Source of the DNA: Legionella sp.
Lineage (GTDB): Bacteria > Pseudomonadota > Gammaproteobacteria > Legionellales > Legionellaceae
DNA: 64,000 bases
Reading direction: 5' to 3'
Assembly: GCA_002786165.1 (NCBI GenBank)
Contig: PEQK01000007.1
Location: forward strand, 39,069 to 103,068
Part shown: positions 39,313-47,681 of the stretch, one piece after another
How the letters are laid out: every line of letters starts with the position of its first letter
Numbering within the stretch: the first letter of the stretch is position 1
Made by a program: the position numbers and the translations under genes
Notes under the pieces: model-generated
What the model saw: only the letters and a program-made list of their open reading frames with translations
Database searches by the model: none
What the model was told of the DNA's origin: nothing

Positions 39313-40731
39313 ATGGCCGATAATATGAAAACAAAATTGGTGGTGTTAGGCGCTGGTCCTGGTGGATATACCGCAGCTTTTCGTGCTGCAGACTTGGGTA
39401 TGGATGTCGTCTTGATCAATCAATACGACTCTTTAGGTGGTGTGTGTTTGAATGTTGGATGTATTCCCTCAAAAGCACTTCTACATATTGCCAAAGTACT
39501 AGATGATGTTAAGGATTTGGCTTCTCAAGGGATTGCCTTTGAAAAACCACAATTAGACGCCAGTAAATTGGTCAATTGGAAATCTAGTGTCGTTAAGCGT
39601 TTGACCGGTGGATTATCTGCATTGGCTAAGCAACGCAAAGTACAAGTGGTCGTTGGTGATGCTGCATTTTCTGGATCACATCAAGTGACTGTGACGACGA
39701 AAGAAGGCAAAACAGTGATTGATTTTGAAGAAGCTATTATTGCAGTGGGCAGTGAATCAGTGAATTTACCTTTTATTCCTGAAGACAAGCGTATTTTCAG
39801 CTCAACAGGTGCATTAGAGTTGGCTGACATCAAAGGAAATTTATTGGTTCTAGGTGGTGGCATCATTGGTTTAGAGATGGCGACTGTATACGCATCTTTA
39901 GGTGTTGAAGTGACTGTTGTTGAATTTATGGATCAAATTATTCCTGGCGCGGATGCGGATTTGGTTTCAGTATTGCAAAAACGCATGGGCAAACATGGTG
40001 TTGATTTTAAATTACAAACCAAAGTGACCTCAGTAGAAGCCAAAGAAGAAGGGATCTACGTGGGTATGGAAGGCGTGCATGCCGCTGATAAACCTGTGTT
40101 ATTCCAGCAAGTATTAGTCGCAGTGGGTCGTAAACCGAATGGCGGAAAAATTGCTGCAGAAAAAGCGGGTGTTCATGTGGATGAGCGTGGCTTTATCCCC
40201 GTTGATAAGCAAATGCGTACGAATGTCGGTCATATTTTTGCAATCGGTGATGTGGTTGGTCAACCGATGTTGGCCCATAAAGCAATCCCAGAAGGCAAGG
40301 TTGCGGCTGAAGTTATTGCTGGCAAAAAACATTATTTTGATCCCAAATGTATTCCCAGTGTGGCTTATACGGATCCAGAAATTGCTTGGACAGGATTAAC
40401 TGAAAAAGAAGCTAAGGCACAAGAGATACCTTTTGAAAAGGCTGTATTCCCTTGGGCAGCCAGTGGCCGCGCACTTAGCATGGGTCGTGAAGAAGGTTTA
40501 ACCAAACTGTTGTTTTGCCCAAAGACCAAGCGTATTTTGGGTGGCGGTATTGTTGGCGTGAATGCCGGCGAACTGATCGCAGAGATTTGTTTGGCTATAG
40601 AGATGTGCTGTGATGTCGAAGATATTGCCTTAACCATTCATCCTCATCCGACTTTGGCTGAAACCATTGCTCAAGCATCAGAAATGTTTGAGGGCACGAT
40701 CACTGATTTATATTTGCCAAAGAAAAAATAA
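39313..40731 (+). CDS. lpdA: Dihydrolipoamide dehydrogenase (E3)
   Basis: This FAD enzyme reoxidises the lipoyl groups of pyruvate dehydrogenase with NAD. From ATG 39313 (TGGAG nine bases upstream) it has 472 residues. The FAD loop is VLGAGPGGYTAAFRAADLG near residue 13. The redox disulfide is in GGVCLNVGCIPSKAL near 43, the NAD loop is VLGGGIIGLEMATVYASLG near 180, and the C-terminal catalytic pair is in HPHPTLAETI near 446. It closes the aceE-aceF-lpdA operon; the next 464 bp hold palindromic repeats. Confidence 0.97.
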   Translation: MADNMKTKLVVLGAGPGGYTAAFRAADLGMDVVLINQYDSLGGVCLNVGCIPSKALLHIAKVLDDVKDLASQGIAFEKPQLDASKLVNWKSSVVKRLTGGLSALAKQRKVQVVVGDAAFSGSHQVTVTTKEGKTVIDFEEAIIAVGSESVNLPFIPEDKRIFSSTGALELADIKGNLLVLGGGIIGLEMATVYASLGVEVTVVEFMDQIIPGADADLVSVLQKRMGKHGVDFKLQTKVTSVEAKEEGIYVGMEGVHAADKPVLFQQVLVAVGRKPNGGKIAAEKAGVHVDERGFIPVDKQMRTNVGHIFAIGDVVGQPMLAHKAIPEGKVAAEVIAGKKHYFDPKCIPSVAYTDPEIAWTGLTEKEAKAQEIPFEKAVFPWAASGRALSMGREEGLTKLLFCPKTKRILGGGIVGVNAGELIAEICLAIEMCCDVEDIALTIHPHPTLAETIAQASEMFEGTITDLYLPKKK

Positions 40732-40755
40732 AAAACGGAACAAGCATAACAGTAC

Positions 40756-40782
40756 GTAGGTTGGGCCGTTCGGCCCAACAGG
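40756..40782. repeat. Short extragenic palindrome, copy 1
   Basis: GTAGG followed by TTGGGCC-GTTC-GGCCCAA: a 7-bp perfect stem with a 4-base loop, just 25 bp after lpdA. It could act as a transcription stop for the operon. A related copy lies 66 bp on. Confidence 0.8.
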
Positions 40783-40821
40783 TCATTTCATTCATTATGT
40801 ATTAGCACGTATGTTTTAATT

Positions 40822-40853
40822 GTAGGGTGTTGGGTCGAACGACCCAACCTACG
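40822..40853. repeat. Short extragenic palindrome, copy 2
   Basis: TTGGGTC-GAAC-GACCCAA flanked by GTAGG and CCTAC: same family as the copy at 40756, with paired base changes (GGCC to GGTC and GACC) that keep the stem intact. Confidence 0.8.
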
Positions 40854-41195
40854 TTAGAACAGGAGAAACCGGATGCGTGCTACACAAGCAATGATAATTG
40901 AATTAAGCAAAGGCCTTCTCACAAAGACAAACACAAAACCATTGAATCCATGTGACTTTATACGTAAAAGTTTTTCATTCGACCTCAATGGCGCAGCTGC
41001 AAAAAAAACCATGATGCCAGTATTCGATACGATAGACACTCTTTCTATTGTCCTGTGATATGAGTGACGTACTTAAGATGGGTTAACAAGTGTGTTGGGC
41101 CGAACGGGCAAACAAATGATTTTATATGTCATTTGTGTTATTATAAAAACCAAATTGATTTAAAATTTCCGAGAAATCATGGTAAGCAATCTCAG

Positions 41196-43001
41196 ATGTT
41201 GAGCATAATAAAAGCAATTAAACGAGGGAAATTACATTATTTGGTTCAATTGGTTGCTGAAGGCAATACGGATTGGATTCAAACTCCTTTTGAGTTTGAT
41301 GACGGCTACAGTACGTTTGCTGTTCACTATGCTGCGCAATATGGGCAGCTAAGCATTTTACAGTTTTTACTTGAACAACAACCTGATGTACTAAACACAA
41401 CCGATGGTTTAAACCATACATCACTATCTTACGCAGTATTGCATGGGCATTTGAATGTTATAGAGTATTTGGTAAACAACGGTGCCGCTTTAGATGGAAA
41501 ATATCATGAATATCCATTGATGTATTGGGCCATGTGGAACAAGCATTACGAGATTGTTTTATGGTTAATAGAGTATGTTGCTGAGATTGATATGCAATGG
41601 GGTGACAGAGGTTCTCATTTGATACATCGCGCAGCAAGTGCAGGGCAAAAGGAAATAGTTCGTTCTTTACTGAAAAAAAATCCTAATCTATTAGATCTAA
41701 AAAATACCTACGACGAAACCCCCGTGCTCTGCGCTGCAACTCACGGACACAATCGTATTGTAAGCTATCTTATTTCTAAGGGTGCTGATTTAAATATTGC
41801 AATCAATCGATCTCAGCACCGTGACCATGGTAAAACGGCGATAGAAAAAGCATTGGATGGCGAACATTATGACTGTGTGTTGGAAATGGCTGCCAAACAA
41901 GGCAAAAGTATGCTCTTTTCTTATATCAAATCTGGAAGACAAGCGCTTGAGATTATGAGCCGAGATTCTGATTTCATCAGTCCTTTTTTGCATAATTCTA
42001 TAATTTTTTCTTTATTGAAAGAAACAGATGGTTGCAATATCACAAAGAAATCTATTGTTTGTTATAACAAATCTAATCGACGACGGTCATCAAAATTGAT
42101 ACAAATCAATATACCAGAAAAAGTCTCTTGTATATTTGAATATAAGCGTCATATAGGGGAAGGCGGTTATGGCATAGTACGTTCTTTTCAAGATGCAGAT
42201 GGTCAAGAAATTGCAGTTAAATCACCCAAAGAAGACCGTTCTAATCGCATCAGTGCTTTAGCCAATGAAGCCAGATGCCAACGCATCGCTTATCCAAATG
42301 ACAACATGCTACATTTATTTGAGTTTTTTAAGGGAGGTCATACTAGTCGTTATGTTATGCCGTTTATTGATGGTATAACAGCACATGATTTTATATCATC
42401 CACCACTCTTTCTCTGCGAGATCTAGCCGACATTATTTTAAAAATTGCACAAGAGCTACAGCGGATTCATAAGACAGGCGTGATCCATGGTGATCTTAGT
42501 TATGAAAACATTATGATTTATGTTGAAAATGACATCTATATGGTACGTTTTATTGATTTTGGATGTGCTACTTTGGATACTGATGAGAGCATTCTTTTTT
42601 TTAGAGGGGATGATCCGCAATGGCATGCTCCTGAAGTGATGGTAGATAATGTAATAGGTCCAATAAAACCAAATCCAAATCAAGATGTTTATTCATTAGG
42701 TTTTTCATTACGCAAGGTACTCCACGCTCATTACTCTTATGAAGAACTGATACAACTATTTCCCTCCATTAAAGCGTTTATATTAAAATCTCAAAATAAA
42801 GATCCAATTCAGAGGCCTTCTTTAGAAGAGTTTTGCGCTCACTTAAGTTATGACATTCATGTGGCCTATAACCTTTCCAACAAACTATCTACACATCAGT
42901 TTTGGTCTAGACCGCAACAAGAACTAAGGCCGGAAGTTTATGCATCTCAACAAAATGATGCGCCCGAGAGTTTGACAAAAGGGTGCTGTAGTATTTCTTA
43001 A
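41196..43001 (+). CDS. Ankyrin-repeat Ser/Thr protein kinase with C-terminal CaaX box
   Basis: From ATG 41196 the protein has 601 residues. Residues about 25-245 are ankyrin repeats: units such as TFAVHYAAQYGQLSILQFLL, TSLSYAVLHGHLNVIEYLV, LIHRAASAGQKEIVRSLL and TPVLCAATHGHNRIVSYLI. Residues about 315-570 are a eukaryotic-type kinase: GEGGYG loop at 321-326, VAIK-like lysine 342 in EIAVK, catalytic loop HGDLSYEN with Asp433 and Asn438, Mg-binding DFG Asp454, and APE ending at 480. All catalytic residues are present. The protein ends KGCCSIS, a cysteine followed by CaaX (CSIS), the form recognised by host farnesyltransferase, with a second cysteine suited to palmitoylation. Upstream in-frame codons from 41064 run through repeat sequence and are not counted. 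It is monocistronic and probably a host-translocated effector. Confidence 0.92.
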   Translation: MLSIIKAIKRGKLHYLVQLVAEGNTDWIQTPFEFDDGYSTFAVHYAAQYGQLSILQFLLEQQPDVLNTTDGLNHTSLSYAVLHGHLNVIEYLVNNGAALDGKYHEYPLMYWAMWNKHYEIVLWLIEYVAEIDMQWGDRGSHLIHRAASAGQKEIVRSLLKKNPNLLDLKNTYDETPVLCAATHGHNRIVSYLISKGADLNIAINRSQHRDHGKTAIEKALDGEHYDCVLEMAAKQGKSMLFSYIKSGRQALEIMSRDSDFISPFLHNSIIFSLLKETDGCNITKKSIVCYNKSNRRRSSKLIQINIPEKVSCIFEYKRHIGEGGYGIVRSFQDADGQEIAVKSPKEDRSNRISALANEARCQRIAYPNDNMLHLFEFFKGGHTSRYVMPFIDGITAHDFISSTTLSLRDLADIILKIAQELQRIHKTGVIHGDLSYENIMIYVENDIYMVRFIDFGCATLDTDESILFFRGDDPQWHAPEVMVDNVIGPIKPNPNQDVYSLGFSLRKVLHAHYSYEELIQLFPSIKAFILKSQNKDPIQRPSLEEFCAHLSYDIHVAYNLSNKLSTHQFWSRPQQELRPEVYASQQNDAPESLTKGCCSIS

Positions 43002-43229
43002 TGATCAACTTTGTAATCCTCATCTAGAGCATTGATGATATAAATTTGAACTTTTTATTAATTTTGATTTCGGAGATTGCTACGCTCGTTATTCAGGAAT
43101 TAATGATATTTAATCTCTCTAACTCTTTTGGTATAGACTTTTAAGGTGTAAATATTCATCCCAATGACTTGAACTGATCAATTAAATTAAATGAGTTACT
43201 TCAAATTTCAAACAACCGTCATCCCTAGA

Positions 43230-43262
43230 TGATCGAGAAAACCAAAGACGCTTCCTCGATCA
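43230..43262. terminator. Possible hairpin between convergent effector-like genes
   Basis: TGATCGAG at 43230 pairs with CTCGATCA ending at 43262 around a 17-base loop. There is no T-run. The rest of the 282-bp gap (43002-43283) shows nothing else. Confidence 0.25.
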
Positions 43263-43283
43263 CTCGCTCCCATCCTATTGGCG

Positions 43284-45317
43284 TTAATTCATACCTAAAC
43301 CACGAGCAGGCTCATCCATCAAAGACATATCAAATTTATCGAGAGGAATACCCGCCTCAGATGATAGCTGCTTTCCTTTTTCAAGCTCTTTACCATCAGG
43401 TTGATACAGGTTGCCGTCTCCATTTGAATAACCCAGAACATTTACTCTATCCTTATCCATGATGACAAACTTTGCTGTTTTAGCGACCTCAGTAAAAAAA
43501 GAGGTTACTTCCTTAAATCTTTCGGCATCAGTCATTGTTTCGCCATTTTCTTTTGTTGACGGGAATGACAACGTAATACTTCCATCGCTGTTCTTTATGG
43601 ACTCTTTGTACTCAGGATTTTTACCATATTTTTCTTTAAACATGTTAAGAATAATGTCCATTTCTTCGCTTTGAACATTGAAATTGTTTTTATTGTCATT
43701 TAATTTATGTTTTATTCCATTCCCTAGAGCAATATTTTGATTGTCTACAGCATTTAGACTGGCTTTAATATTTTCAAATACGTTTGGATCTTTTAGCATT
43801 TTTTCTTTATCTAGATAAACGGTTATCTGTCCATCTTGGATGTTTATAGCCCACAGCTGTGCTTTTTCATAAGTGTATTGGCTAAATGCATCTACTCGAT
43901 TAATGTTTATTTTTATTCCAATAAATTCATTTTCGTTTCTTGTTATTTGAAATTTGGGATCAAAGGCACTTAATTGTTGGCTTAATCCTTGAATAAGGAT
44001 GGATAATGAAATTTCCTTTTGAAGGGCTTTCATAGTTTGTATTTGTATTTTATCATCCTTCAAGGAGGGTTCTTTAAGTAACACTGAATATGCATAAGAC
44101 AGTTTTTGAAGTGAGTCAATACTCTGAAACTCTAAAGTAGCGGCTCTGGTGCTTGCATTCATGCCCTCAAGGTGTTGCCGAAATCTTTTTCTGCGACCAC
44201 TATCAGCAGGATTGTTGCTACAGATATCACTATATTGGCCCAAAGCCTGTTTGCTGTCTAAGGGATTTACTATTTTTTGGGGAGCTAATGACTGTTCACG
44301 CTGGTGTTTATCAACCGCATTTGATACGCGCGATACATAATCATTGACTTGTCTGGCAATATCGAATGCTGGATTTTTGCTCTGGAGCATTGTAATCAAG
44401 TGGCGTCCCTCCAGACTCAATTCCTTTAAAGACGGGTTCTCCTTGCGGGAAGAATCACTTTCGCAACTTAGATAAGCTTTAAAAAATATTTCTCGGAGTT
44501 TTAGTATCTCCTGTGATGACATTGACGGGCGTGAGGATGCTTTATTTTCTAAATTTTCAGCGGGCACAGTGGGCGTTGCCTTCTGCTCTTGAGCTGCCAA
44601 TCTTTGATCAATCAACATTAATTTATCCGTAGCTGGTATGATTTCATCAAAACGAAAAGGAATTTTAGTGGTTGGATCTTCTCCTTTAGACAACTTTAAA
44701 ATTTCCATTAAATCAAAAAATTCTTTAGAACGCTGATCTTGGTTTTGTGGATTAGGCAGATAAACAGGAATCGAGGGTATCTCATATAAAATGGGCGTTT
44801 GTAAGGAGGCTGTACCTAACTGGACACCCTCAGGCAATGCCGCAAGTCGATCATTTATATTTTTAACATAGCAAGTGATAATATGATCTTGTAATGCTCT
44901 ACTGAGCTCACTCCAACTTTCTTTGATTTCAGGCTCCAAACGTGACCAAACATGTGCATTAACATGTGCAGGCTTACTCGTTTTTTGTTGTTGCATCAGT
45001 TCATATTGACTTAATTTATCATAATCAATTTGTTCTATCATAAAACCATTGAATTGATTTGCACCAGAGCTTATTCTTGTTTTTTTATAATCAATGATAT
45101 TTCTTAAGCTAAGTTTACGGATAAGCTCATCAAAACGATCTTTTATTTCGCTTGTTAGGTGATTAGAGGCGTTTTCCAAAATTACCAACTCACCACTTTG
45201 AAGCCTTTTAATGGCATAATGATCCTGTAAAGCATGAGATTGTAGTAGTCGATTTAGTTTTCGTTCCGCACTTTCTGCTTTCTCTTTCACTAAGCCTTTA
45301 AATGATTTTTTAGGCAT
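43284..45317 (-). CDS. Orphan 677-residue protein, effector-like
   Basis: I do not recognise a family. The protein is soluble and mostly helical with no signal peptide. The N terminus is strongly basic (MPKKSFKGLVKEKAESAERK), a Ser/Pro/Ala-rich linker lies around residues 255-270, and charged helices dominate the middle. The C-terminal part, from about residue 460, has beta-rich sequence (ITRNENEFIGIKININRVD, QITVYLDKEKML). It ends with a short acidic-then-flexible tail, MDEPARGLGMN. AAGGA precedes the ATG by eight bases and a clear promoter lies upstream. It faces the Ank-kinase gene and is the last gene of a long minus-strand run. Size, orphan status and place suggest a secreted effector; this is inference. 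Confidence 0.85.
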   Translation of the reverse strand: MPKKSFKGLVKEKAESAERKLNRLLQSHALQDHYAIKRLQSGELVILENASNHLTSEIKDRFDELIRKLSLRNIIDYKKTRISSGANQFNGFMIEQIDYDKLSQYELMQQQKTSKPAHVNAHVWSRLEPEIKESWSELSRALQDHIITCYVKNINDRLAALPEGVQLGTASLQTPILYEIPSIPVYLPNPQNQDQRSKEFFDLMEILKLSKGEDPTTKIPFRFDEIIPATDKLMLIDQRLAAQEQKATPTVPAENLENKASSRPSMSSQEILKLREIFFKAYLSCESDSSRKENPSLKELSLEGRHLITMLQSKNPAFDIARQVNDYVSRVSNAVDKHQREQSLAPQKIVNPLDSKQALGQYSDICSNNPADSGRRKRFRQHLEGMNASTRAATLEFQSIDSLQKLSYAYSVLLKEPSLKDDKIQIQTMKALQKEISLSILIQGLSQQLSAFDPKFQITRNENEFIGIKININRVDAFSQYTYEKAQLWAINIQDGQITVYLDKEKMLKDPNVFENIKASLNAVDNQNIALGNGIKHKLNDNKNNFNVQSEEMDIILNMFKEKYGKNPEYKESIKNSDGSITLSFPSTKENGETMTDAERFKEVTSFFTEVAKTAKFVIMDKDRVNVLGYSNGDGNLYQPDGKELEKGKQLSSEAGIPLDKFDMSLMDEPARGLGMN

Positions 45318-45353
45318 AATAATATCCTTATTGTGTTTTTATTACATATTTTA

Positions 45354-45382
45354 ATTGTAGACCATGTCATATCTTTACACAA
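45354..45382 (-). promoter_or_regulatory. Promoter of the 677-residue protein gene
   Basis: On the minus strand TTGTGT (45382-45377) and TACAAT (45359-45354) stand exactly 17 bp apart, 37 bp before the ATG. No PmrA-like tandem box is seen. Confidence 0.5.
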
Positions 45383-45596
45383 AAATCATTTATATTGTGG
45401 TTTGACAGCAGAGTACCACCAGCAGGAAGGAGCATTCAGTTGAATCACTCCAAGCTAGCTCTAGCCTATAATGTTGTTTTCAATTGTTTGACTTCAGCCA
45501 CAATTTCTAGATAGTGCGCAATTGGTTGTTACTTTCAAGAGAGAAGGTTTGCGTAGCAGCAGTTGGTGGAGATGCCTCAGATCAAGTCTACAGTTG

Positions 45597-46034
45597 TTAA
45601 TAAATCGTCCAATGCACGGTCGCTGGTTTATTGGACCAATAGCTTGCCGGAGTGGTTTCAGGGTTTGCGCTTAAGTTAGCAGCAGATAGCAAAAAAGCTG
45701 TGGTGGTGTTGTCATTGCCGCACATATTCTTTTCTGTATGTAAGGTGATATAGCGTCCTTCACCACATTCGTATTGTAAATCAATATTAGGGCCTGAAGA
45801 CAGGCCATTGATAAGATCTAAAACAGATGATTCTTCACCAGGAAGAATTTTGAAAGCTAAGTCGTGTTTCTCAGAATAGATAAAGCCACTTTGAGCCTCA
45901 TGTTCAATCAAATAACATGTATTTTGAGTATTGTTTTTGATGGTTATTTCTAAGTGCAGGCATGCATAATCAGAAAAACCTGCCATGACTGGGCTAGATA
46001 ACATTAAAAAGGAGAATATAATATATTTTTTCAT
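45597..46034 (-). CDS. Secreted protein, tandem paralogue 2
   Basis: The 145-residue precursor has a Sec signal peptide (MKKYIIFSFLMLSSPVMAG). The mature domain matches the upstream neighbour in pattern: CxxLxIxIKNxT near the N terminus, CYLI, GxIY, FKIxxG, a YECGEGRYIT motif, then a cysteine, and the end SYWSNKPATVHWTIY. Four cysteines could form two disulfides. The strand-rich pattern suggests a small beta-sandwich exported to the periplasm or beyond. The ATG shares a base with the stop of the upstream paralogue (TGATG), so the two are translationally coupled. I do not recognise a named family. Confidence 0.83.
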   Translation of the reverse strand: MKKYIIFSFLMLSSPVMAGFSDYACLHLEITIKNNTQNTCYLIEHEAQSGFIYSEKHDLAFKILPGEESSVLDLINGLSSGPNIDLQYECGEGRYITLHTEKNMCGNDNTTTAFLLSAANLSANPETTPASYWSNKPATVHWTIY

Positions 46035-46483
46035 CAATAAAATGTCCAATGAATGATGCCGGGTGTTCCTGCCCAATAGCTGCCTGGGGTGATAGAAAAA
46101 GTAGCGTCCATGTTTTGTGTGGAAAGTTTTTTTCCCGTAATAGTACCGCTTTTTGCGCACGCATTTTTTGTTGAGCTAAACGTAATGGTTCGCCCTTCAT
46201 TGCATTCATAAGTCAATGTCATATGAATCTGGCCATTATATTCTGAAAGTTCAAAAGCCGTATTTTCGGTACCTGACGGGATTTTAAAAGAAGCTGTTTC
46301 ATAAATATCACCCATTTTCAATGTTCTTTTAATCATATAACAATGAAAAGGCGTATCATTTTTGATTATAATTTTTAAATACTGACACGCTTGACCCGGA
46401 TGATGGCCTCGATGACCTGCATTTGCGTCCATCATAGAGGTTAAACCAAGTAATAATAATATAATCGTATATTTTTTCATCAT
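46034..46483 (-). CDS. Secreted protein, tandem paralogue 1
   Basis: The 149-residue precursor starts with a signal peptide (MMKKYTIILLLLGLTSM, then DANAG), followed by a His-rich HRGHHPG stretch. It shares with its neighbour the order C-LKIIIKNDT, CYMI, GDIY, FKIPSG, YECNEGRTIT, C, and the ending SYWAGTPGIIHWTFY. The shared cysteines and the final HWTxY point to a duplication of one small exported domain. AAGGG lies just before the tandem ATGs at 46483 and 46480. The pair follows the glycosidase gene on the same strand after 65 bp. Confidence 0.83.
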   Translation of the reverse strand: MMKKYTIILLLLGLTSMMDANAGHRGHHPGQACQYLKIIIKNDTPFHCYMIKRTLKMGDIYETASFKIPSGTENTAFELSEYNGQIHMTLTYECNEGRTITFSSTKNACAKSGTITGKKLSTQNMDATFSITPGSYWAGTPGIIHWTFY

Positions 46484-46548
46484 AACCCTTATAATTTGGA
46501 TTAAAATTATACTTGTTTTTTATTAAAGGATCAATCATATGGTGGCAT

Positions 46549-47613
46549 TTATAACAAATGCTTAAAAGCCACGATTCTTTCATACGCTTGATCAATAGTA
46601 TGTTCAGAAATCACGCCAGCTATGACTTGGGATTCAATATAATCAATTAAGGGCTTAGGATCTTGAGGTGTGGCGCTGAGTTGGTTTCCAAAAATCAACA
46701 TATCGGCACCGGCATTAATGGCCAAAGTCATGGCTTTTTCGATACTAAAATGATCGGCAATGGCCTTCATTTGCATATCATCTGTGATGATGATGCCTTT
46801 ATAGTTGAGTCTTTTTCTAAGAATATCAGTGAGAATAGGATGTGAAAGGGTCGCCGGTAAACCAGAAGGGTCAAGCGTACGATTGACAATATGTGCGGTC
46901 ATTATCATCGAGCAATTTTTTTCTTTGAGTAAGAGCTCATAAGGCATAAGCTCTTCTTCTTGCCAGGTTTCCGTTACATCTACAAATCCCAAATGCGAGT
47001 CAGTTAATGAGCTGCCATGTCCTGGAAAATGTTTATAGGCACATTGAACGCCATGCTCAGCGAATGCGTTCACATAAATTTGAGCATATTCGGCAACCTT
47101 TTGGGGATCAGAGGAAAAACTTCGGTCTAATTTTCCGATAATCGGATTGTCTGGATTTATATTGACATCAACCACAGGCGTGAAGTCTAAATTAAATCCC
47201 AATTGCTGCAAAGTTGCTGCCATAGTGCGCGCGGCCTCAACCACTTCTGCATGCGCCATCTGACTTGCTTCCACAGCAGAAATTGTTTTAGGAAAACCAC
47301 AAGCTTCTTTCAATCGATTGACCTGTCCACCTTCATAATCCACAGAAATGATCAAAGGAAGTGGAGGTTGATGATGTTGGAGACGTGCTTGAGTATTCAG
47401 GTCTTGTAAGGACTCATTGAGTTGTCGAACTTGTTCCGGATTTTGAATGTTTTTGATATAACATTGTGTTTGATAATGATAATCAAATAATAGGACACCG
47501 CCAATTGCGTCTTGTTGAATAGAGTGAGCAATAGGAGAGTCTGTTTGGATGCTCGTTCCTTCAAAGCCCATAATGAACATTTGACCAATTTTATATCTTA
47601 ACGGCGTGTGCAC
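46549..47613 (-). CDS. nagZ: Glycoside hydrolase family 3 beta-N-acetylhexosaminidase
   Basis: The 354-residue cytosolic enzyme would remove N-acetylglucosamine from muropeptides in wall recycling. It has the NagZ-type motif KHFPGHGSSLTDSH near residue 193 (catalytic His and Asp loop) and the nucleophile region IITDDMQMKAI near 276. SVDYEGGQVNRL lies near 90 and FTPVVDVN near 146. There is no signal peptide, as in NagZ. The start is GTG 47613 with AAGGA eight bases upstream. It is slightly longer than E. coli NagZ. Its position between a giant orphan protein and secreted paralogues is unusual, and a wider role on host or wall glycans cannot be excluded. Confidence 0.9.
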   Translation of the reverse strand: MHTPLRYKIGQMFIMGFEGTSIQTDSPIAHSIQQDAIGGVLLFDYHYQTQCYIKNIQNPEQVRQLNESLQDLNTQARLQHHQPPLPLIISVDYEGGQVNRLKEACGFPKTISAVEASQMAHAEVVEAARTMAATLQQLGFNLDFTPVVDVNINPDNPIIGKLDRSFSSDPQKVAEYAQIYVNAFAEHGVQCAYKHFPGHGSSLTDSHLGFVDVTETWQEEELMPYELLLKEKNCSMIMTAHIVNRTLDPSGLPATLSHPILTDILRKRLNYKGIIITDDMQMKAIADHFSIEKAMTLAINAGADMLIFGNQLSATPQDPKPLIDYIESQVIAGVISEHTIDQAYERIVAFKHLL

Positions 47614-47681
47614 GGTGTTATCCTTTTTCTTTCATGAAGTTCAGATTTAATAATAAAATACGAATGGACGCAATCATTTCT

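Larger units (their letters stand above)
40732..41195. other. Repeat-containing intergenic region upstream of the Ank-kinase gene
   Basis: The 464-bp gap contains two clear GGCCCAA-type palindromes and a decayed third copy (41094-41110). An open frame at 40873-41058 (61 codons, AGGAG eight bases upstream) lies between the repeats. It encodes no recognisable protein, so I do not call it a gene. AT-rich sequence from 41120 on probably holds the promoter of the Ank-kinase gene, but no convincing hexamer pair is seen. Confidence 0.6.

Noticed and set aside
40873..41058. 61-codon frame with an AGGAG site between palindromes
   Set aside because: The ribosome site is good, but the peptide has no recognisable feature and lies in repeat-rich intergenic sequence; kept as a note only.
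41064..41195. 44-codon N-terminal extension of the Ank-kinase gene
   Set aside because: It starts at GTG without a ribosome site and runs through a decayed extragenic palindrome.
46034..46160. 42-codon N-terminal extension of the second secreted paralogue
   Set aside because: It overlaps the end of the first paralogue in another frame; the ATG at 46034 starts a proper signal peptide and is coupled to the upstream stop.
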